A DNA stretch of 64,000 nt. It comes from Bradyrhizobium sp. AS23.2. GTDB lineage: Bacteria > Pseudomonadota > Alphaproteobacteria > Rhizobiales > Xanthobacteraceae. Below are positions 46,295 through 53,488 of the stretch, piece by piece. Numbering within the stretch: position 1 is the stretch's first letter; each line of letters opens with the position of its first letter. The notes under the pieces were generated by a model, which did not search any database, had not been told where the DNA came from, and saw only the letters and a program-made list of their open reading frames with translations. The position numbers were made by a program, and so were the translations under genes. Where the stretch lies: NCBI RefSeq assembly GCF_001908185.1, contig NZ_LGHM01000088.1, positions 34,662 through 98,661 on the forward strand, written 5' to 3'.

Positions 46295-46636
46295 ATGCCC
46301 AACGTCGTCTTTCACAGGAACGGCCAGACCTTTCACGGCGAGATCAAGGAAAACACCAATCTCGTCGTGAGGGCGGGCATCCGACAGTTTCCATATCCGA
46401 ACTTCCTCTACGGTTGCGGCATGGGCAAATGCGGGAAGTGCGCGGCCCTGATCATCAAGGGAGCTGAGCACCTGCCCGAGCCGAACTGGAAGGAAAAGAA
46501 GCGGCTCGGTGCGAGAATCGAGGCCGGGTATCGGCTGGCCTGTCAGCTCTGGCTCACCCACGACGTGGAGCTGTCGCAGGAGGCAACGCCACTCGCTGAC
46601 GTGGTCGCACCCGACAAGGGTCGGCTGACCCCTTGA
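46295..46636 (+). CDS. [2Fe-2S] ferredoxin, plant/adrenodoxin-like fold (first copy)
   Basis: 113 aa. The cluster ligands are C-x4-C-x2-C in LYGCGMGKCGKCAALI (about 44-52) plus a fourth Cys in GYRLACQLW (~81). The beta-grasp start is PNVVFHRNGQTFHGE. It begins 11 bp after the oxidase stop, and so is in the same operon. An electron-transfer role to the diiron oxidase is inferred from context. Confidence 0.85.
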   Translation: MPNVVFHRNGQTFHGEIKENTNLVVRAGIRQFPYPNFLYGCGMGKCGKCAALIIKGAEHLPEPNWKEKKRLGARIEAGYRLACQLWLTHDVELSQEATPLADVVAPDKGRLTP

Positions 46637-46694
46637 GTGCACAGGTCCGCACCGGCCTTGCAGCAATTCTCGCCAAACACGGGAGACGTGAGCC

Positions 46695-46991
46695 ATGTAT
46701 GTGATCCTGACCAGCAAGGACGGACTGTTCCGGACCGAGATTGTCGACGGGCTGCGGCCTCTCGCCTCCTACGACTATCTGTTCTACGGCACCAAGAAGG
46801 CAACTTTCGTGATCGCGGAATTGCTCAAGGAAACCAAGATCAAGGTGATCGACGAAGCCTGGTCGCCGCCTATCGTGAATCAGGTGCCCTCCAAATTCCT
46901 CGAAAAATTCGCAACGCCCGAGCTGGCCTATCGCGAGCTCGAGCACCTCACCACGTTCGGCCACATGGACACAAAGCTGCGCAAGTCGTGA
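46695..46991 (+). CDS. Hypothetical protein, 98 aa, in the HDO operon
   Basis: MYVILTSKDGLFRTEIVDGL, RPLASYDYLFYGTKKATFVI and AELLKETKIKVIDEAWSPPI suggest a small alpha/beta domain; the C terminus is helical (TPELAYRELEHLTTFGHMD). GGGAGACGTGAGCC precedes the ATG. I do not recognise a family. It is flanked by two ferredoxin genes and its stop overlaps the second one (GTGA), so a role as an accessory or small subunit of the oxidase is likely. Confidence 0.65.
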   Translation: MYVILTSKDGLFRTEIVDGLRPLASYDYLFYGTKKATFVIAELLKETKIKVIDEAWSPPIVNQVPSKFLEKFATPELAYRELEHLTTFGHMDTKLRKS

Positions 46992-47374
46992 CGTCCGAAA
47001 GCACAAATCCGCCCGTCGCGAAGACCGACATGCTCGAAGTCACATTCGTGACCAATAACGGGAAGTCCGTCACGGCGCCCGTCGGCAGCAATCTGTTGCG
47101 GATCTCCTTGCGTGAACAGGGCGGCATCCCCTTCAAATGCGGCGGAGGAATTTGCGGGACGTGCAAATGCCTCATCGAGAAGGGACTGGAGAACACCGAC
47201 GCGATCAAGCCGAAGGAACGCAAGCACCTCACCGAGGAGCAATTCGCCGCCGGCTACCGGATGGCGTGCCAGACGTTTCTCACCGGCGACGTCAGCGTGT
47301 CTTGGACGCCGAGACCGGCCGCCGCAGGGGCCCGCCCGGTCTCGACGAGCTCTGCGTCCGATTCGCTCGATTGA
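46988..47374 (+). CDS. [2Fe-2S] ferredoxin (second copy)
   Basis: 128 aa from GTG 46988 (overlapping the previous stop), or from the internal ATG at 47029. The domain LEVTFVTNNGKSVTAPVGSN carries the cluster ligands in FKCGGGICGTCKCLIEKG (C-x4-C-x2-C) and GYRMACQTFL. A short unstructured tail follows (PAAAGARPVSTSSASDS). It is similar to the first ferredoxin but not closely, so the two may serve different partners or steps. Confidence 0.85.
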   Translation: MTSESTNPPVAKTDMLEVTFVTNNGKSVTAPVGSNLLRISLREQGGIPFKCGGGICGTCKCLIEKGLENTDAIKPKERKHLTEEQFAAGYRMACQTFLTGDVSVSWTPRPAAAGARPVSTSSASDSLD

Positions 47375-47541
47375 CAGGGTGGGCGATACCGGCACACCCG
47401 GCGACAACGGCTTGCCGCTGCGCAGTGGGCAGTCTAAGTACGTTGGTGCCGTCCCTGCCGGGAATTCCGTTCGGTCGGTGGCGGATCGGATCTCGCCGCG
47501 CGGTTTGGAAATCAAACCGGGGCGGCTGAGCAGGTCATCTC

Positions 47542-48315
47542 ATGGCTAACAGGCTGGGAAACTCGAAACGACGTCTGGGCGACGACTACCTCTCCCTCCA
47601 CGACAGGGTCATCGAGGAGCTGCGTCAGGCCATCTTGAGCCGACGGCTCAAGCCCGGAGAGCGACTGGTCGAAGGGCGCCTCGCCGAGGAGCTCGGCGTC
47701 TCCCGCAATCCGGTGCGAGAAGCGATCCGCGTGCTCACGACCGAGGGCCTGGTCGAGGTGACGGCACGGCGCGGCGCATCGGTCCTTGCCATGACCGACG
47801 AGGAGGCGCGCGAGACGATCGAGGTTCGCGCGCTATTGGAGGGACAGAACGCACGGCTGGCCGCGCGCCGTCGCGATCAGGATATTCTGGGGCGGATCGC
47901 AGCAGTCCTGAACAAGGGCACCGACGCCGTCACCGCGAGGCGCTTCGACCTGCTGTCCGGCCTCAACCAGCAGTTCCACCACGAGCTCGCTGCGGCCGGT
48001 CGCAATCGCGTCCTCGCCGATCTGCTCAAACGGCTGCGCGAGAGAACCGCGATGTTGTTCGCACCCACCGATCCGGAGCGCCAGGCGCGGACCTGGGACG
48101 AGCATGCCGGCATCCTGCGCGCCATCATTGCAGGCGACGAGCGCGCAGCCGCCACGCTTGCCGCAGAGCACGTGATGCGGGCCGGCGCCGATTTTCTGTC
48201 GACCCTCCATATTCCCGAGGAAGACCCGTCGCTGGACGCAATGCCCGCGCGACCGAGCGCGGCGGCCGGAAAGCCGCGGCCCCGCCGCGCCGCCGGCGGA
48301 CGCGCGAAGAAGTAA
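47542..48315 (+). CDS. GntR-family (FCD) transcriptional regulator
   Basis: 257 aa. The N-terminal winged helix (LHDRVIEELRQAILSRRLKP, then LVEGRLAEELGVSRNPVREA) is followed by an FCD effector domain (VRALLEGQNARLAARR; LNQQFHHELAAAGRNRVLAD; DEHAGILRAIIAGDERAA). A basic Ala/Pro/Arg tail ends the protein. It lies 167 bp after the second ferredoxin on the same strand. TTGTATACTGTAT boxes between the divergent operons are plausible targets. Confidence 0.88.
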   Translation: MANRLGNSKRRLGDDYLSLHDRVIEELRQAILSRRLKPGERLVEGRLAEELGVSRNPVREAIRVLTTEGLVEVTARRGASVLAMTDEEARETIEVRALLEGQNARLAARRRDQDILGRIAAVLNKGTDAVTARRFDLLSGLNQQFHHELAAAGRNRVLADLLKRLRERTAMLFAPTDPERQARTWDEHAGILRAIIAGDERAAATLAAEHVMRAGADFLSTLHIPEEDPSLDAMPARPSAAAGKPRPRRAAGGRAKK

Positions 48316-48334
48316 CCCGGCAAAAAATCGGGAC

Positions 48335-48379
48335 TAGACCCATTTCCGTTCCGATTCCATCGGAACGGAAATGGCTCTA
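48335..48379. repeat. Perfect palindrome between gntR and lpxB (repeat or bidirectional terminator)
   Basis: A 16-bp perfect stem (CCATTTCCGTTCCGAT / ATCGGAACGGAAATGG) with a 3-base loop, extended after one mismatch by TAGA/TCTA. It lies between two convergent genes, and its right edge includes the lpxB stop codon. It resembles the dispersed palindromes seen in Bradyrhizobium genomes. Confidence 0.65.
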
Positions 48380-49552
48380 GCGTCTGCCCTTGTGCATCGT
48401 CGCCAGCACGATGTCGGCGGCGAGCACACTCGGCGACTTGTTGCCGGTCGACATGATCGTGTCGAGCTGCGCGAACGCTTCGACCTGTTGCTGACGCAGC
48501 GACGTCTCGGTCAACACTTCCCACAGCGCCTGTGCGAGCTTCTCCGGCGTGCAATCCTCCTGAAGGAACTCCGGAATTACATCCTGGCCGATGACGAGAT
48601 TGGCGAGGATCACCGAGGAGACGCGGATCGCGCGGCGCAGGATGAAAGCCTCCATGGCGCCGACGCGATAGGCCGTCACCATCGGGATGCCCGACAATGC
48701 AAGCTCGAGCGTCACCGTGCCGGATTTCGCCAGCGCGGCGTGCGCGATGCGGAAGGCGGCGCGCTTCTCGTTTTCGCCGATCACGATCTGCGGCTTGACC
48801 GGCCAGCTCGCGATGCCTTCGCGCACGGTGGCTTCGAGATGCGGCATGGTCGGCAGCATCAGTTCGAACGCGCGCCCCTCCGCCTGCAGCCGGCCGAGGG
48901 CCGCGCCAAACACCTCGATATGATGCCGGATTTCGCTCCGGCGGCTGCCGGGCAGCACCAGCAGGACCGGCGGCTCGCCGTCACGGCGCGTCCGCTCCTC
49001 CGTGTCCGGCCGCAGCGACGGCAATTGCTCGACCAGGGGATGGCCGACATAGCTGCATGGCGGCCCGCCCAGCTTGCGGTATTCCTCCGGCTCGAACGGC
49101 AACAGGCCGAGCACATGATCGACATAGCCCAGCATCGTCCGCGCCCGGCCCGGCCGCCAGGCCCAGAGCTGCGGCGACACGTAATCGACGATCGGGATCG
49201 CCGGATTGCGCGCCCGCACGCGGCGTGCGACGCGATGGGTGAAGTCGGGGCTGTCGATGATGACAAGCGCGTCGGGCGCGGCCTCGGTGACCGCATCCAC
49301 CGTCTTGCGGATCAGCCGCAGGATCTTTGGCAGTTGCTGCACGACCGCAGCGAAGCCGACGATCGACAGCTCCTCGATCGGAAACAGCGAGTCGAGCCCC
49401 TCGCGCGCCATGGTGCGGCCACCGACACCCTCGAACTGCACGCCGTCACCGAGACGCTGGCGCAGCACCTTCATCAAGGCGCTGCCGAGCCGGTCGCCGG
49501 ATTCCTCCGTCGCGATCAGGAAGATCTTCCGCTTGGGATCACGACCCTGCAT
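48377..49552 (-). CDS. lpxB: Lipid-A-disaccharide synthase
   Basis: 391 aa, GT-B glycosyltransferase that joins UDP-2,3-diacylglucosamine and lipid X. IFLIATEESGDRLGSALM is the usual N-terminal motif (with TE where many have AGE), and IDSPDFTHRVARRVR, DYVSPQLWAWRPGRA and LVLPGSRRSEIRHH follow, with AKSGTVTLELALSGIPMV near the donor site. ATG 49552 overlaps the lpxI stop (TGATG). Confidence 0.94.
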   Translation of the reverse strand: MQGRDPKRKIFLIATEESGDRLGSALMKVLRQRLGDGVQFEGVGGRTMAREGLDSLFPIEELSIVGFAAVVQQLPKILRLIRKTVDAVTEAAPDALVIIDSPDFTHRVARRVRARNPAIPIVDYVSPQLWAWRPGRARTMLGYVDHVLGLLPFEPEEYRKLGGPPCSYVGHPLVEQLPSLRPDTEERTRRDGEPPVLLVLPGSRRSEIRHHIEVFGAALGRLQAEGRAFELMLPTMPHLEATVREGIASWPVKPQIVIGENEKRAAFRIAHAALAKSGTVTLELALSGIPMVTAYRVGAMEAFILRRAIRVSSVILANLVIGQDVIPEFLQEDCTPEKLAQALWEVLTETSLRQQQVEAFAQLDTIMSTGNKSPSVLAADIVLATMHKGRR

Positions 49553-50421
49553 CACGCCGGCAGACCGATGACGAAGAGATATTTTGCGTCGGCCAGCGCG
49601 ATCATCGCCTGCGGCTCGGCGGCGATGGTGTTGCCCGCGATGACCGCGATGCCGGCAAGGCCGGCCTTCGCGACGCCCTCGATGGTGCGCGGGCCGATCG
49701 TCGGCAGGTCGAAGCGCAGGTCCTGCCCGCTCTTCGGCACCTTCACCAGCACGCCACGCCCGGTCGCGGCGCGGATGCGGCCCTCCTCGCGCAGGCGCGC
49801 CACGCGCGCGAGCAGTGCGTCGGTGCCCTCGATGTCCTCGACCGCCACCACATGGCCGTCGATCACGACCGCAGCCTGGCCGATGTCGAACGGACCGAGC
49901 GCGGTCAGCACCGCACGTCCCCGCTCGATGTCCGTCTTGCTGTTGTCGTTCGGCCAGGCGCGGCTGATGCAGCCCTCGGGCATCAGGAGATCGGGGGCGA
50001 CATCCTTGATGCCGACCATGCGAAAGCCGTCCTGCTCGAGGATGCGCCCGACGCCGGACAGCAGATGATCGTCGCCGCCGCGGAAGGCGCGGATGACGTT
50101 GCCGAGCAGCCGAAGCGTCTTGAAGTCGAACCGGATCTCGGACAGCGAGGGCCGCACCAGGGTGCCGATGAAGATCAGGTCGCGGCAGCCCTCCTCGCGG
50201 AACAGGCGCATCGCACGGCCGAGCTGGCCGACAGAGATCCAGCGATGGCGGAATTTCTCCACCCGCGCCGGATCGCAGGCGCCCCGCAAGGGAAACAGCA
50301 CCGGCGTGATGCCGCGTGCGGCGAGCGAGTCGGCGACCGCGAACGGCATGGCGCCGCCGCCTGCGACCACGCCGACCGGCGATGAAATTTCCGTCGCCGC
50401 CGATGTCATCTCCGCGGCCAT
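49552..50421 (-). CDS. lpxI: UDP-2,3-diacylglucosamine pyrophosphatase LpxI
   Basis: 289 aa (DUF1009 family), the alphaproteobacterial replacement for LpxH. VGVVAGGGAMPFAVADSLAA, FIGTLVRPSLSEIRFDFKTL, FRGGDDHLLSGVGRILEQDG and GIKDVAPDLLMPEGC are typical. ATG 50421 (MAAEMTSAA) lies 8 bp after the lpxA stop. It sits between lpxA and lpxB, as usual. Confidence 0.92.
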   Translation of the reverse strand: MAAEMTSAATEISSPVGVVAGGGAMPFAVADSLAARGITPVLFPLRGACDPARVEKFRHRWISVGQLGRAMRLFREEGCRDLIFIGTLVRPSLSEIRFDFKTLRLLGNVIRAFRGGDDHLLSGVGRILEQDGFRMVGIKDVAPDLLMPEGCISRAWPNDNSKTDIERGRAVLTALGPFDIGQAAVVIDGHVVAVEDIEGTDALLARVARLREEGRIRAATGRGVLVKVPKSGQDLRFDLPTIGPRTIEGVAKAGLAGIAVIAGNTIAAEPQAMIALADAKYLFVIGLPA

Positions 50422-50428
50422 ACCAGGT

Positions 50429-51220
50429 TCACTTTTCGATGGCGGGAAGACAGAGCGGACGCTTGCCCTTGCCGATGAAGTCGAGGATTTCAGCGATGGC
50501 GGGGTCTTCACCGGCGAGCGGCCGTGCCGCCTCGAGCCGCTCGGCGAAAGTGCCGGAGCCGTAGAAGAGCTTCTGGTAGAACGAACGCACCGTCGCGAGC
50601 CGCTGCTTGGTGAACTTGCGCCGCTTCATGCCGATCAGATTGAGGCCTTCCAGCACCGCGTACTGGCCGTTGACGAGCCCATACGGGATGACGTCGTCGC
50701 GCACGCCGCAAACGCCGCCGACCATCACATACGGGCCGATGCGCGTGAACTGATGCACCGCGGACAGACCGCCGATATAGACGAAATCGCCGATCTCGCA
50801 GTGACCGCCGAGCGTCGCCGAGGTCGCGAAGATCACGTTGTCGCCGACCACGCAGTCATGGCCGACATGGCTATTGTTCATGAAGTAGCCGCCGTTGCCG
50901 ACGCGCGTCAGCCCGCCGCCCTTGATGGTGCCGACATTCATCGTCGCGCCTTCGCGGATGGTGCAGCCGGAGCCGATCTCGAGCCGGGTCGGCTCGCCCT
51001 TGTAGCTCAGATCCTGCGGCGCGCCGCCGAGCACTGCGAAGGGAGAGATGACGCAGCCGTCGCCCACCGAGGTATGACCGATGACGGTGACCTGCCCGAT
51101 CAGCTTGCAGTTCGCGCCGATCACGGCATTCGGACCGATGATGCAATAGGGCCCAATCTCGGTGCCGTCGCCGATCACGGCGCCGTCCTCGACACGTGCG
51201 GTGGGATCAATCTTACTCAT
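50429..51220 (-). CDS. lpxA: UDP-N-acetylglucosamine acyltransferase
   Basis: 263 aa, left-handed beta-helix of hexapeptide repeats (IGPYCIIGPNAVIG and following). Catalytic His is in NNSHVGHDCVVGDN. The C-terminal helical part is KRRKFTKQRLATVRSFYQKL. Start MSKIDPTARVEDG at 51220 is the family start. It performs the first step of lipid A synthesis. It normally follows fabZ directly; here a small gene and a repeat lie between. Confidence 0.95.
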   Translation of the reverse strand: MSKIDPTARVEDGAVIGDGTEIGPYCIIGPNAVIGANCKLIGQVTVIGHTSVGDGCVISPFAVLGGAPQDLSYKGEPTRLEIGSGCTIREGATMNVGTIKGGGLTRVGNGGYFMNNSHVGHDCVVGDNVIFATSATLGGHCEIGDFVYIGGLSAVHQFTRIGPYVMVGGVCGVRDDVIPYGLVNGQYAVLEGLNLIGMKRRKFTKQRLATVRSFYQKLFYGSGTFAERLEAARPLAGEDPAIAEILDFIGKGKRPLCLPAIEK

Positions 51221-51378
51221 CAAGAAGGTCTGATTATCTGTTGAAGTCACTAGGTTTTCCGCTGGTTAGCGCGACTATGCCCGATCTGTCCAGTGACGTA
51301 TGATCTCGGCGTGTTTCATGCGCCGGATGAGCCGACCGTCCCAGCGCGTCAACGCGTTCATGTGGAGCTGAAGTCATC

Positions 51379-51720
51379 GTGGTCAGGGCCCTGGCAATCC
51401 TGCTCGCACAGTTGGTCGCAGCACCGATCGTGTCCGAGACGGTCGAGATCGGCGAACGCCACGTCGACCTCGGCACGTTCGAATGCCGCGACATCACCCG
51501 CAGCACGGTGCTTCAGCGCGTCTGCTACGACCGGGCGCAGCGGGACCTCATCGTCGGGATCAGTGGCGCGTATGACCGCTATTGCAGCGTCCCCGCCGCG
51601 ACGATCGGGCGCCTCCTGGACGCCCCGTCCATGGGACAGTTCTTCAACCAGAATATCAGGCGTGAGGCGACCGGCGAGCGCTTCGGCTGCCGGGCGCGCG
51701 AGCCTCTCTCTTCGAGCTAA
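51379..51720 (+). CDS. KTSC-domain-like secreted protein
   Basis: 113 aa from GTG 51379. The N terminus is a weak signal or anchor (VRALAILLAQLVAAPIV). The rest (VDLGTFECRDITRSTVLQRV, YDRAQRDLIVGISGAYDRYC, then LLDAPSMGQFFNQNIRR) matches the KTSC domain layout, with paired cysteines. It is on the strand opposite to the lpx genes it separates. Its TAA stop is formed by the adjoining palindromic repeat. Confidence 0.6.
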   Translation: MVRALAILLAQLVAAPIVSETVEIGERHVDLGTFECRDITRSTVLQRVCYDRAQRDLIVGISGAYDRYCSVPAATIGRLLDAPSMGQFFNQNIRREATGERFGCRAREPLSSS

Positions 51721-51831
51721 AGCGCGATGAGATTTGGTTGAATCGACGCGAGCCCCGAACTCGGATCACCTCACCCGCAGGGAGAGGTGAAAGCCGGGCA
51801 GCCGATCGAACCTAATTTCATCGCGCTTTAG
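51717..51831. repeat. 115-bp palindromic intergenic element
   Basis: Terminal arms CTAAAGCGCGATGAGATT and AATTTCATCGCGCTTTAG match at 17 of 18 positions as inverted repeats, with weaker pairing continuing inward for about 12 bp. A second hairpin (TCACCTC/GAGGTGA) lies in the middle. It has no coding capacity, and resembles MITE-like or RIME-type repeats of rhizobia. Confidence 0.75.
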
Positions 51832-51837
51832 CCCCGT

Positions 51838-52299
51838 TCAGTCCGTCAGCATCGCGCCGACGTCGGCTTCCGCGACGACCTGGCCGTTGACCTTGGCGTC
51901 GCCGTGAAACCACCACATCGTCTTGCGGCGGCCGAGCGAGCGCATGTGATACTCGATGGTATCCCCGGGCAGCACGGGCTTGCGGAACTTGCACTTGTCG
52001 ATGGTGAGGAAATAGACCGCCCGCGGCTTCTCGGTGCCCTCGACCGAGGTGATGCCGATGACGCCTGCGGTCTGTGCCATCGCTTCGATCATCATCACGC
52101 CGGGATAGACCGGGCGCTCCGGGAAATGCCCCTGGAAGGCCGGCTCGTTGAAGGTGACGTTCTTGATGCCGATGCCGCTGTAATCGGCGCGGATGTTGAT
52201 CACGCGGTCGATCAGCAGCATCGGAAAACGGTGCGGCAGAGTCCGGAGGATCGCATTGATATCCACCAGCTCGAACTTAACAGGTGATTCCTCCGTCAT
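51838..52299 (-). CDS. fabZ: 3-hydroxyacyl-ACP dehydratase FabZ
   Basis: 153 aa, hot-dog fold. Catalytic His58 and Glu72 are in QGHFPERPVYPGVMMIEAMA. LPHRFPMLLIDRV and KFRKPVLPGDTIEYH are also diagnostic. The ATG at 52299 overlaps the lpxD stop (ATGA). It supplies fatty-acid synthesis beside the lipid A genes. Confidence 0.95.
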   Translation of the reverse strand: MTEESPVKFELVDINAILRTLPHRFPMLLIDRVINIRADYSGIGIKNVTFNEPAFQGHFPERPVYPGVMMIEAMAQTAGVIGITSVEGTEKPRAVYFLTIDKCKFRKPVLPGDTIEYHMRSLGRRKTMWWFHGDAKVNGQVVAEADVGAMLTD

Positions 52300-53363
52300 T
52301 CCCGTCCCTCGTCCTTCGGATCGGCCTTGCTGTCGCGTACCAGGCGCTCCACCGCGATGATTTCCTTGAACCACTGTTTGGTAGGCTTGGCAAAAAAACC
52401 GCCCCAGCGTCCGTTCGGGGGGATGTCGTCCTTGACGCCGCTCATCGCGGTGACCTGGGCCCCGTCGCCGATCTTGAGGTGATTGTTGATGCCAACCTTT
52501 GCCCCCAGCGCCACGTTGTCGCCGATCGTCAGGCTGCCGGCGAGCCCGATCTGGGCAGCCAGCAGGCAATTCCGGCCGATCGTCACATTGTGGCCGATCT
52601 GGACCTGGTTGTCGATTTTAGTGCCCTCTCCGATCACGGTGTCGCGCAAGGACCCGCGATCGATGGTGGTGCCGGCGCCGACTTCCACATTGTTCTGGAT
52701 CAGCACCCGGCCGGTCTGGGGCACTTTCACATGGCCCTCGGGGCCGAAGAAGATGAAGCCATAGCCGTCCTGGCCGATCGAGCAGCCGGGATGGATCAGC
52801 ACGTTGTTGCCGATCAGCGCGCACTGGATAGCCGTGCGGGCGCCGACATTGCAGTCCCGGCCGATCTTCACGCCCGGGCCGATGACCACCCCGGCACCGA
52901 TCACGGTGCCGCTGCCGATCTCGACCTCCGGGCCGATGACAGCCAGGGGGTCGACGACGACGTCGTCCTCGAGCCGCGCCGAGGGGTCGATGATGGCCGA
53001 CGGTGCGATGCCGTCATTGCGGACCCAGGACTGAGGGCGCAGCGCATCGCTGTGCCATTCCCGGGCGATCCCGACGAAGGCGCGGAAGGGCTGAGCCACC
53101 CGCAGCACGGCCACATGCGCAGGCACCTGGGCCTCGAAGCGCGGACTCACGAGGCAAGCTCCGGCCTTGGTCGCCTTGAGCTCGTCGGCGTATTTGAGGT
53201 TGTCGAAGAACGCCAGATGCATCGGGCCCGCTTCGTCGAGCGAAGCCAAGCCCGTGATGACGTGGCCGCCCCTCGTGGGGTCGACCAGTTGCGCCTTGGT
53301 CAGCGTGGCAATGTCAGCCAGCGCTGCGGCAGGCGGCTTTTTGAAGAAGGTCGGCTGCGCCAT
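52296..53363 (-). CDS. lpxD: UDP-3-O-acylglucosamine N-acyltransferase
   Basis: 355 aa. The N-terminal uridine-binding domain (MAQPTFFKKPPAAALADIAT, ~1-110) precedes a left-handed beta-helix (IGPEVEIGSGTVIGAGVVIG). The catalytic His region is GHNVTIGRNCLLAAQIGLAG. C-terminal AMSGVKDDIPPNGRWGGFF is typical. Third step of lipid A synthesis. ATG 53363 was chosen over longer starts by family length. Confidence 0.95.
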   Translation of the reverse strand: MAQPTFFKKPPAAALADIATLTKAQLVDPTRGGHVITGLASLDEAGPMHLAFFDNLKYADELKATKAGACLVSPRFEAQVPAHVAVLRVAQPFRAFVGIAREWHSDALRPQSWVRNDGIAPSAIIDPSARLEDDVVVDPLAVIGPEVEIGSGTVIGAGVVIGPGVKIGRDCNVGARTAIQCALIGNNVLIHPGCSIGQDGYGFIFFGPEGHVKVPQTGRVLIQNNVEVGAGTTIDRGSLRDTVIGEGTKIDNQVQIGHNVTIGRNCLLAAQIGLAGSLTIGDNVALGAKVGINNHLKIGDGAQVTAMSGVKDDIPPNGRWGGFFAKPTKQWFKEIIAVERLVRDSKADPKDEGRE

Positions 53364-53488
53364 TCCACCCCGTCGCGGTCCGGCTTCGGCATGAAGCGGC
53401 TTGGCCGCATCATGCCTCATCTCTTGGATTGGCACGATCCCTTTCGGAAACCGGCTCCGCTGATCCGGATCGTGCCGTGCTGGTCGAA

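Noticed and set aside
48371..50068. Long plus-strand open frame opposite lpxB/lpxI
   Set aside because: Shadow of two well-supported lipid A genes; its predicted sequence is Arg/His-rich without motifs.
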